In this document: one piece after another, positions 10,003 through 16,742 of the stretch
How the letters are laid out: each line of letters starts with the position of its first letter
Position numbering within the stretch: the first letter of the stretch is position 1
Notes under the pieces: generated by a model
What the model was told of the DNA's origin: nothing
Databases searched by the model: none
What the model saw: only the letters and a program-made list of their open reading frames with translations
Translations under genes and position numbers: made by a program
Origin: Desulfoprunum sp.
GTDB taxonomy: Bacteria > Desulfobacterota > Desulfobulbia > Desulfobulbales > Desulfocapsaceae
Reading direction: 5' to 3'
NCBI GenBank assembly: GCA_030696435.1
Contig: JAUYSF010000009.1
Coordinates: 1 to 16,742 of the forward strand
Length of the DNA: 16,742 nt

Positions 10003-10038
10003 TTCGCAAAACTTTGACAAAGAGGCACTGTTTGCACA

Positions 10039-10530
10039 ATGACACAAAAAAAAATCTCAACGGTTATTTTTGGTTGTGGCAACGTAGTCATGGGTGATGA
10101 TGGCTATGGTCCTGCTGTTATTGATGAACTTAACTCTCGATATGAATTGCCTGAAGGTGTTGAGGCCATTGATGTCGGGACATGTGTGCGTGAGCATCTT
10201 TTTGATTATGTGTTGTCAGCAGAAGGCAGACCTGACAGGATCATTATCTTAGATGCGGTCGATTTTACCGACCGAAAACCCGGCGATGTCTTTCTGATGG
10301 ACACGTCAGCAATTCCTCCTAAAAAAATCCACGATTTTTCCCTCCATCAATTCCCCACCGTAAATCTGCTAGTTGAGCTGGAACAGCACACCGGTATCCG
10401 AGTGTATATTCTGGCCGCCCAGGTTGAGTGTATTCCCGAAGAAATCACCCCGGGACTTTCACCAGCCATGTCTGCTGCCGTTTCTGTAGCGTGTGAGAAG
10501 GTTTTGCAAATTCTTTCTGAAAAAAGCTAA
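10039..10530 (+). CDS. [NiFe]-hydrogenase maturation protease (HyaD/HybD/FrhD family)
   Basis: Cleaves the C-terminal extension of the hydrogenase large subunit after nickel insertion. The 163-residue product opens with FGCGNVVMGDDGYGP (11-25), the family signature, with an acidic nickel-contacting position at Asp-21. IIILDAVDF (68-76) supplies the second acidic position and HQFP (103-106) the conserved His. The length is typical. The 'GCGN...GDDGYG' form resembles proteases that serve group 3 (F420/methyl-viologen-type) hydrogenases, fitting the mvhG-mvhA genes at the other end of this operon. The ribosome binding site is weak (AGAGG 13 nt upstream). The gene stops 15 nt before the HTH/HdrC/CCG fusion gene and is probably cotranscribed with it. 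Confidence 0.92.
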   Translation: MTQKKISTVIFGCGNVVMGDDGYGPAVIDELNSRYELPEGVEAIDVGTCVREHLFDYVLSAEGRPDRIIILDAVDFTDRKPGDVFLMDTSAIPPKKIHDFSLHQFPTVNLLVELEQHTGIRVYILAAQVECIPEEITPGLSPAMSAAVSVACEKVLQILSEKS

Positions 10531-10545
10531 ATGAGGTGACCTTTT

Positions 10546-12003
10546 ATGATGTACGAATTTAGAGTCAGCGAAATGGCAGAGGAATTTGGTGTACATCGGA
10601 ACACCATAAGAAACTGGATTGCCGCCGGGACTCTTCCTGCCAAGGAAGGTCCTGGTCGCAAGTATCTTATGAAATTCCATGATTACCAAGTCCTTTGTGA
10701 GAAGTTTGGCCGCGAGCCGGTTATTCACCCCAGCAACCATGTCGAGCTTGCCAACATCCAGTCGATGGAGGCCTTGGCAGGGCAGATGGTTCCCATGGAG
10801 CTGGATGGTCATCATAGTGCGTTGGCCATTGATCCAAGCTGGGCCGATGCCTGTCTGACCTGTGGTACCTGTGCCAGTGCCTGCCCCATTGCCGGTGTTG
10901 ACGGCCTGGATCCGCGCAAGATCGTCCGTATGGCGGTTCTCGGTATGGATAAAGAATTGGTTGATTCGCAGTGGCCGTGGAAATGCACGATGTGCGGCAA
11001 GTGCGAGGAATCTTGTCCTGCTAGTATCCAGATCACCGCACTCATGCGCAAGATTCGCGGTACCCGTGATCGGGACAAGGTGCCCGGTCCGATTCACAAA
11101 GGTGTCGTCATGTGCCTTGAGCGTGGCAACAATCTCGGCATCCCGAAAGACGACTTCGTCTTCCTCTGTGAAGAACTTGGCGAGGAGCTGGCGGCTGACT
11201 GCTGTCCCGGTTTTGTCACCCCTGTCGATGTGCATGGAGCCAGGGTTCTTGTGACTGTCAACTCCAAGGAACCTTTCGCTGAGCCCGACGATATGAAATG
11301 GTGGTGGAAGATTTTCTATGCCGCCGGCGAATCCTGGACCATCCCCTCCGAAAACTGGGAAGGCGTGAACTGGGGCCTGTTCTCCGGTGACGACGCTTCC
11401 ATGAAAGTGGTTGTCGGCCGAATCGTCGACAACATGCGGAGGTTGAACTGTAAAGTTCTCCTCCTCCCGGAATGAGGCCACGCATACTTTGCAACCCGGT
11501 CCGGGTTGAACAGATGGTTTCCAGAAGTTTTCAAAGAATTCAAAGTAATGTCCATATTCGAGTTGATGCTTGAATATCTCCGAGAAGGCAAGATTCAGGT
11601 TGATAATACCATTCATACCCATCCTGCCGCCTACCATGATCCCTGCAACTATGGCCGAAAGTCGCTGAAGGCATTCGGGCAGGCCTTCTTTGAAGAAGGC
11701 CGCGAGATTGCTAAGGCCTGCTGTACCGACCTGCGGGAGCTCAATCCCAACAGGAATGGGGCCTACTGCTGTGGCGCCGGTGGTGGTGCCTGGGCCATGC
11801 CTTTTAATGCTGAACGCGTATATTATGGTCGGACCAAGGCCCGCCAGATTTCCGAATCAGGTGCTGAGTTGGTAATTGCCCCGTGCCATAACTGCCGTGA
11901 CCAGATCATGAAATCCCTTAACAAGGAATATGAGCTCAATGTCGAGGTCAAATACCTGTGGGAACTGGTGGCGGATTCGCTCATCATGCCGAATAAGCAA
12001 TAA
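10546..12003 (+). CDS. HTH-HdrC-CCG fusion iron-sulfur oxidoreductase, selenoprotein (Sec at UGA 11473)
   Basis: Read through the in-frame UGA at 11473-11475 as Sec-310, this is a 485-residue protein. Residues about 4-55 form an excisionase/MerR-type helix-turn-helix (SEMAEEFGVHRNTIRNWIAA). Residues 100-160 are an HdrC-like two-[4Fe-4S] ferredoxin (C103, C106, C109, C113 and C147, C150, C153, C157). Residues about 205-485 are a CCG-type domain as in HdrB, HdrD, GlcF and DsrK: Sec stands in the family's E-C-G-H-A-Y motif (PEUGHAYF), and C367, C408-C409 and CHNC (447-450) form a complete second cysteine set; the first set is degenerate. It likely takes the place of HdrB plus HdrC beside HdrA, reducing a disulfide-type acceptor that the sequence does not identify. 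GAGGTGA at 10533-10539 precedes ATG-ATG (10546, 10549). The HTH fusion is odd and could mean a redox-sensing regulator instead of, or as well as, an enzyme. Confidence 0.88.
11492..11508 (+). promoter_or_regulatory. bSECIS-like hairpin after UGA 11473
   Basis: CAACCCG (11492-11498) and CGGGTTG (11502-11508) pair perfectly around the loop GTC, with G first in the loop. The stem begins 16 nt after the UGA and lies inside the coding sequence. This fits the bacterial SECIS pattern in which SelB binds an apical hairpin just downstream of the Sec codon. Confidence 0.85.
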
Positions 12004-12035
12004 AAGCTAAGATTGAAAAACACTGGTGAGTGGTT

Positions 12036-12053
12036 CTTGTCTGTGAAGACAAG
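12036..12053 (+). other. Intercistronic hairpin between the CCG fusion gene and hdrA
   Basis: CTTGTCT (12036-12042) and AGACAAG (12047-12053) pair perfectly around GTGA, with two further possible T-G pairs outside. It lies in the 130-nt gap, the longest inside this operon. No T-run follows, so an RNA stability or processing element is more likely than a terminator. Confidence 0.5.
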
Positions 12054-12133
12054 GGCTTGAGAATAAGGAAATATCCTGCTGTTCTCTAAAATAATGGGAT
12101 ATGTATATTAATAATCGAGAGGAGACACCTATC

Positions 12134-15100
12134 ATGCTTGACACTAAAAAAGTTGGGTCGGTAATGATTGTGGGAGGTGGAGTCACAGGGATGCAGGCAG
12201 CCCTGGATCTCGCTGATTCCGGATACTATGTTTACCTGGTTGAAAAATCAGGCGCTATCGGCGGTGCCATGGCGCAACTGGACAAGACCTTCCCGACCAA
12301 TGATTGCTCGATGTGAATTATCGCGCCAAAATTGGTTGAGTGCGGTCGGCACTTAAATATCAAGTTGATGACTCTCAGCGAAGTTACCGGGGTTGCCGGT
12401 GTTGCTGGAGATTTTACCGTAACAGTGAAAGAGGCTCCACGGTATGTGGACATGGATAAGTGCATCGCCTGTGGCGCCTGTACCGAGAAGTGTCCGAAAA
12501 AAGTGGACAGCGAGTACAATGCCGGCACCGGCAAACGTAAGTCCATCTATGTAAAATATGCCCAGGCTGTACCCCTGAAGTACCAGATCGATCCTGCCAC
12601 GTGTATCCGCCTGCAAAAGCCGGGTGCCTGCGGATTCTGTGAAAAGGTCTGTGATGCCGGGGCGATCAATTTCGACGATACCGAAAAAATTCATCAGATC
12701 AACGTTGGAGCGGTTGTATTGGCCCCCGGTTTTGAGGCCTACGATCCAACAGAGGCCAAGGTCTGGGGTTTCGGCACCCTACCCAATGTCATTACCTCTC
12801 TGCAGTTGGAGAGATATCTGTCTGCCTCCGGCCCTACCGAGGGACATCTCGTTCGTCCTTCCGATGGCAAACCGGTCAACAAAGTGGCCTTCCTGCAGTG
12901 TATCGGTTCCCGTGACGAGAACCTCTGCGGCAACGGTTACTGTTCTTCCGTCTGCTGTATGTACGCGATCAAAGAGGCCGTTATCGCTAAAGATCATGTA
13001 CAGGGCCTGTCGGCGAGCATCTTCTATATGGATATGCGGACCCACGGCAAGGATTTTGATAAGTACATGGTTCGGGCCAAAGAAGATTCCGGCGTACGTT
13101 TTGTCCGCTGCCGGGTAAATGGCATCGAGGCCCAGGGCACCAACGGCGACTTGCGCCTCCATTATATCAATGAGGGTGGACGCCAGGTTGAAGAGTACTA
13201 CGATATGGTGGTCCTCTCTGTCGGTCTGCAAACGCCGAAACACGTTCTGGAGCTTGCCGAAACTGCCGGAATTCAACTCACTGCCGACAAGTTTGCCGCA
13301 ACCTCTGACTTTGCCCCGGTCCAGACCTCGCGGGCCGGTATCTTTACCTGCGGCTCCTTCGCCGGTCCCAAAGATATTCCCCAGTCAGTGGTCGAGGGAT
13401 CTGCCGCTGCTGCTGCAGTCGCTGATCTTCTGGCGCCGGCACGGCATCAGCTGTCCTCCGAGGCTACCTTCCCGGCTGAGAAGGATATCAGTAGTGAAGA
13501 TCCGCGGATCGGCGTTTTTGTCTGCCATTGCGGTTCCAACATTGCCGGTGTCGTCGATGTGAAAGCGGTTGAGGATTATGCCTCCACCCTGCCAAACGTC
13601 GTCTATGTCGAGCGGAACCTGTTCTCTTGTTCGCAGGACACCCAGGAACAGATAACCAAGACGATTCAGGAGAAGAACCTGAACCGTATCGTTATCGCCG
13701 CCTGTACCCCGCGGACCCATGAGCCACTTTTCCGCGAGACTCTCAAGGCCGCTGGATTGAATGAATATCTCGTCGAGATGGCCAACATCAGGAACCATAA
13801 TTCCTGGGTTCATGTCGCAGAGCCCGCCAAGGCAACCGCCAAGGCCAAGGATCTGGTAAGGATGGCGGCTGCCAAAGTGACCTGGAGTGCTTCGCTGAAG
13901 CCGATCTCCGTGCCGATCACCCAGAAAGGTCTGATCATCGGTGGCGGTGTGGCCGGTATGACCGCTGCCCTGAATCTGGCTGAGCAGGGATTTGAGGTGC
14001 ATCTGGTTGAGCGCACCGAGACCCTCGGTGGCAATGCCCTGTATCTCAAGCATACCTGGTCGGGCGAACATATCCCAACCCAGGTCGCCAAGCTGGTCGA
14101 CAAGGTGGTATGGAACGACAAGATCACCATTCACAAGGGCTTTGAAGTATCGGCCGTTGAGGGATTTGTCGGCAATTTCAAGTCGACCATCAGCTCAAAA
14201 GAAGGTGTCTCCAAGGTCATCGAGCACGGCATCGGCATCGTCGCTACCGGTGGCAGTATCTATACCCCAACCGAGTATGGTTACGGCAGCATCAAGCGGG
14301 TGGTCACTTCCATCGAGTTCGACAAGCTGCATGAACTCAAGGAGAAGAGCATTAAGGCAAGTCATAACTTTGTCTTTATTCAATGTGTCGGCTCCAGAGA
14401 GTCTGATCACATGTACTGCTCCAAGGTCTGCTGTACCCATTCGGTGCAATCGGCGATTGAACTGAAGAAGGAAGATCCTTCTCGCAATGTCTACATCCTC
14501 TATCGTGATATGCGAACCTACGGGCAGCGTGAGGCCCTGTATCGCCAAGCCCGGAAAATGGGCATCATCTTCATCAACTATGAACTCCACGGAAAACCGC
14601 TGGTTACGGAAGACGGTCATGTGGTTGATGTCGAGGTCTGGGATCATGTCCTGCACCGTCCGCTGAAAATCAAAGCGGATATGGTGATACTGGCTTCCGC
14701 CATCAGGCCGAAGTCCGATGCCGCAGAACTTGGCAAGCTCTATAAGATTCCCGTCGATGGTGATGGCTTCTTCCAGGAGGCCCATGCCAAGCTCAAACCG
14801 GTTGATTTCTCAACCGATGGTATGTTTGTGGCCGGTATGGCGCATTACCCGAAACCGATCGAGGAATCAGTAGCCCAGGCCCTGGCCGCGGCTGCCCGTG
14901 CCGCAACACTGCTGTCAAAACACGAAGTCTCTCTTGATGCAGTGAAGGCAACCGTTGATCCTGACTACTGTGACGGCTGCGCCCTCTGTGTCGATGTCTG
15001 TCCTTATAACGCTATCACCCTGTTGACCAAAGAGGCTGCGACCGAAGGCGGTCAGGCCCATAAGATCATCGAGGTTAATAAGGCGCAGTGCAAAGGTTGT

Positions 15101-15199
15101 GGTTTGTGCCAAGGCACCTGCCCAAAGAGAGGCGTGTATGTTTCCGGCTTCACGATGAAACAGATCAGCAGTCAGATTCAGGCGGCCCTTGCGGTCTGA
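12134..15199 (+). CDS. hdrA: HdrA-type flavoprotein with two FAD modules, selenoprotein (Sec at UGA 12314)
   Basis: HdrA is the flavin-containing, electron-bifurcating core of heterodisulfide reductase complexes. Reading UGA 12314-12316 as Sec-61 gives 1021 residues, well above the roughly 650 of archaeal HdrA. First half: FAD motif [15 protein letters not shown] (14-28), the motif DCSMU with Sec in place of Cys, an inserted ferredoxin (C110, C113, C116, C120; C157, C166, C169, C173) and the Cys-rich HdrA signature CIGSRD...YCSSVCC (256-275). Second half: N-terminal HdrA domain [16 protein letters not shown] (about 461-476), a second FAD motif IIGGGVAGM (about 601-609), a second CVGSRE...YCSKVCC (751-767) and a C-terminal two-cluster ferredoxin (C946-C956, C986-C996). 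The start ATG 12134 has AGGAGA 8 nt upstream; the in-frame ATG 12101 does not. The final TGA at 15197 is a true stop: another TGA follows four codons later. No signal peptide, so cytoplasmic. Confidence 0.93.
12336..12356 (+). promoter_or_regulatory. bSECIS-like hairpin after UGA 12314
   Basis: TTGAGTGC (12336-12343) pairs with GCACTTAA (12349-12356), including one G-U pair, around the loop GGTCG. The stem begins 19 nt after the UGA. The GGTC in the loop echoes the GGTC core of the well-studied formate dehydrogenase SECIS loop. Confidence 0.85.
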
Positions 15200-15254
15200 T
15201 TCTCATGTTGAATAACCTAGAAATGAACTTTTACGTTTATAAGGAGTAGATCAA

Positions 15255-15677
15255 ATGAGTTTTGAGCCAAAAATCATTGCATTCTGCTGCAACTGGTGCT
15301 CCTACGCCGCTGCTGATCTGGCTGGAACGGCCAGGATGCAGTATCCGCATAACGTGCGGATTATCCGTGTAATGTGCTCAGGTATGGTTCATCCTGAGCA
15401 TGTAATGGATGCCCTTGGCCAAGGTGCCGATGGTGTCCTGGTACTTGGCTGACACCTCGGTGAATGTCATTACCTGGATGGTAATTATAAAGCTATGAGC
15501 CGCTCTAACATGATCACTGAACTGTTGGAAGACTTTGGATATGATAACGGTCGATTTGAAATAACCTGGGTTTCCTCCGCCGAGCCTGATAAATTTGTCA
15601 AAGCAGTCACCGATATGACAAATCGTATCAAGAAGTTGGGCCCCATCAACAATCAAGATGCCGCAGTCACGGCATAA
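15255..15677 (+). CDS. mvhD: MvhD-type hydrogenase/Hdr electron-transfer subunit, selenoprotein (Sec at UGA 15450)
   Basis: MvhD carries a [2Fe-2S] cluster and passes electrons from the MvhAG hydrogenase to HdrA. Reading UGA 15450-15452 as Sec-66 gives 140 residues, the normal family length; stopping there would leave only 65. Conserved cysteines are C11, C12 and C15 (FCCNWCSY), C41 (VMCSGMV) and C71. The usual G-C-H-x-G-x-C-H-Y motif reads [14 protein letters not shown], so Sec replaces the first Cys. The sequence after it ([21 protein letters not shown]) continues the family without a break. AAGGAG (15241-15246) sits 8 nt before the ATG. The gene lies 55 nt after hdrA and 11 nt before mvhG. 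It is soluble with no membrane segment. Confidence 0.93.
15469..15485 (+). promoter_or_regulatory. bSECIS-like hairpin after UGA 15450
   Basis: ATTACC (15469-15474) and GGTAAT (15480-15485) pair perfectly around TGGAT, with G at loop positions 2 and 3. The stem begins 16 nt after the UGA, the same distance as in the CCG fusion gene. Confidence 0.82.
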
Positions 15678-15688
15678 AGGAGGGTGAT

Positions 15689-16633
15689 ATGGGTGTACGA
15701 ACAGCTCTCGAATGGCTGGGCTCATGTTCCGGTTGCGAAATCGCGATCCTGAATATCGGCGAGGCCTTGATTCCAATCATCACCGAGGCCCTTGAAATCG
15801 TTCATGCCCCTGTGCTTATGGATCATAAGTACTTCGGCCAGTGCGGTGAGGGCCTTACGCTCGAGATCCCGGAGGCTGTCGTCGGTATTGTCACCGGCGG
15901 TGTCAGCAACCATGAGCATCTCGAGGTACTCGAAGAAATGCGCAAAAAATGCACGGTCCTGATTGCTCTGGGAACCTGTGCGACCCATGGTGGCATTCCA
16001 TCCCTGATGAATGGTCAGGATCGTAAGACCAGTTGGGAAGAAATCTACCAGACAATAACCACCGATCCAGGCGCCAAGGTCCCGACCATTGAGGTCCCGG
16101 CGCCACTGGATCGAGTCTATGCCTGTGACGAGAAGGTCAAGATTGACATGCAGCTTCCCGGCTGCCCGCCCAATCCGGCCCACATTGCCGAGGTCATTAT
16201 CTCACTTTTGGAAGGTAGGCCTCCAGTGCTGCCCGGTAAGAGTGTCTGTGACAGTTGCCCAACCAAACGGGAAGGCAAAGGCGCTGTCACGAAGGTAAAA
16301 CGTTTTATTACCAATGCCGAGTTCACCGCCGGTGAGCCGATCAGCGAGATGCGCTGTCTGCTTGAGCAGGGGTATATGTGCATGGGTCCGGTTACGGCAG
16401 CAGGCTGCGCCAAACTCGGTTCGCCAAGCTGCATCAGCGCCCGTGTACCATGTAGGGGCTGTTATGGACCTGTACTCAAGGACGGCAATCAGCTGCTTGA
16501 TATGATGAATGCGCTGGCGAGTAATGGCATTGATTTCAATTCAGTGACTGATCGTCGGTCCCTGCTGAGATTTTCCGGGGCACATGGAATGCTCAAGCCA
16601 GTCAAAAAACGGGTAGAAGAGGAGGAAGGTTAA
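15689..16633 (+). CDS. mvhG: F420-non-reducing-type [NiFe]-hydrogenase small subunit
   Basis: Carries the iron-sulfur chain that takes electrons from the NiFe site of the large subunit. The 314-residue product has the proximal-cluster ligands of small subunits: C13 and C16 (SCSGC), C97 (GTCATHGG) and C159 (PGCPPNP). A second half rich in cysteine (C187, C190, C223, C231, C240, C248, C255, C258) fits two further clusters, as in MvhG and FrhG-like group 3 enzymes. There is no twin-arginine signal, which supports a cytoplasmic group 3 enzyme and not a periplasmic uptake hydrogenase. A strong ribosome binding site (GGAGG at 15679-15683) precedes the ATG. It sits between mvhD and mvhA, the same D-G-A order as in methanogens. 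All expected cysteines are present and no in-frame UGA is seen. Confidence 0.94.
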   Translation: MGVRTALEWLGSCSGCEIAILNIGEALIPIITEALEIVHAPVLMDHKYFGQCGEGLTLEIPEAVVGIVTGGVSNHEHLEVLEEMRKKCTVLIALGTCATHGGIPSLMNGQDRKTSWEEIYQTITTDPGAKVPTIEVPAPLDRVYACDEKVKIDMQLPGCPPNPAHIAEVIISLLEGRPPVLPGKSVCDSCPTKREGKGAVTKVKRFITNAEFTAGEPISEMRCLLEQGYMCMGPVTAAGCAKLGSPSCISARVPCRGCYGPVLKDGNQLLDMMNALASNGIDFNSVTDRRSLLRFSGAHGMLKPVKKRVEEEEG

Positions 16634-16634
16634 T

Positions 16635-16742
16635 ATGGGAACTGTACTAAATATTGCACCAGTTTCCCGCATAGAAGGACACGCAAAAATTGCCATCCAT
16701 CTTGACGATGCCGGCAATGTTGAAGATGCATTTCTGCACATT
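16635..16742 (+). CDS. mvhA: [NiFe]-hydrogenase large subunit, N-terminal fragment (cut by window end)
   Basis: Only the first 36 codons are in the window. They read [20 protein letters not shown] and continue, carrying RIEGH (12-16), the N-terminal hallmark of [NiFe]-hydrogenase large subunits, at the usual distance from the start. The ATG lies one base after the mvhG stop, with GGAGGAAGG (16621-16629) inside the mvhG end, so translation is tightly coupled. The nickel-binding CxxC motifs lie outside. Given three Sec residues upstream, it would be worth knowing whether the C-terminal CxxC here is UxxC, as in some related hydrogenases. Confidence 0.9.
   Translation, partial: MGTVLNIAPVSRIEGHAKIAIHLDDAGNVEDAFLHI

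Larger units (their letters stand above)
9607..10038. other. AT-rich intergenic region upstream of the hydrogenase/Hdr operon
   Basis: These 432 nt contain no convincing ORF on either strand. From left to right they hold a possible galE terminator (9629-9658), a 29-bp near-perfect palindrome (9822-9850), a 17-bp palindrome (9929-9945), a 14-bp self-complementary AT stretch (9956-9969) and a candidate sigma-70 promoter (9974-10002). The density of dyads just before a redox operon suggests a regulated promoter region. Which regulator binds is unknown. Confidence 0.6.

Noticed and set aside
9994..10038. Sigma-54-like motifs (TGGTAC...CGCA and GGCACTGTTTGC) before the maturation protease gene
   Set aside because: The distance between the GG and GC elements is wrong by one or two bases in both cases, and the second one abuts the start codon.
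10459..11637. A 392-residue open frame on the - strand opposite the HTH-HdrC-CCG gene
   Set aside because: It lies antisense to a gene with clear domains, has no ribosome binding site and its translation resembles no family. It is a by-product of codon bias on the real strand.
10546..12003. The in-frame TGA at 11473 as a split gene, frameshift or pseudogene (309 + 165 residue pieces), and likewise the TGAs at 12314 and 15450
   Set aside because: In all three cases the frame is unchanged across the TGA, the expected residue is a conserved Cys and a SECIS-like hairpin follows. Three independent point errors of the same kind in one operon are much less likely than recoding.

Overview
The window looks like a chromosomal segment from an anaerobic sulfate-reducer-type bacterium. 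Desulfobacterota, near Desulfobulbales or Desulfobacterales, is an inference from gene content, not from a search. It has bacterial Shine-Dalgarno sites, housekeeping genes on both strands, and a cytoplasmic heterodisulfide-reductase/[NiFe]-hydrogenase operon in which three genes are interrupted by in-frame UGA codons best read as selenocysteine (Sec).

Left part (1-3120, + strand): the 3' part of an RluA-family pseudouridine synthase that runs in from outside the window; a 265-nt spacer with a compound inverted repeat; then three RNA-binding genes in a row, an RRM protein, an RhlE-like DEAD-box helicase and a CspA-type cold-shock protein. A strong perfect hairpin at 3082-3118 closes this block.

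Middle part (3139-8327, - strand): a probable four-gene transcription unit read right to left: small 4-oxalocrotonate-tautomerase-like protein, NAD+-dependent DNA ligase (ligA), SulP/STAS anion transporter, low-specificity threonine aldolase (ltaE). galE (8590-9606, + strand) is divergent from it. A 432-nt AT-rich spacer with palindromes and a possible sigma-70 promoter separates galE from the last block.

Right part (10039-16742, + strand): a hydrogenase maturation protease; a fusion of an excisionase/MerR-like HTH, an HdrC-like two-[4Fe-4S] domain and a CCG-type domain; a double-module HdrA; MvhD; MvhG (hydrogenase small subunit); and the first 36 codons of MvhA (large subunit). UGA codons at 11473 (in the fusion), 12314 (HdrA) and 15450 (MvhD) each sit where Cys is expected, the frame continues with conserved family sequence, and each is followed 16-19 nt later by a hairpin with a short G-containing loop, as expected of bacterial SECIS elements. 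The products plausibly form a soluble complex: MvhGA oxidises H2, MvhD passes electrons to HdrA flavin, and HdrA bifurcates to ferredoxin and, through the HdrC/CCG fusion, to an unknown disulfide-type acceptor. The most unusual item is the DNA-binding-type domain at the N-terminus of the HdrC/CCG selenoprotein. No tRNA, rRNA, CRISPR array or insertion sequence was seen.
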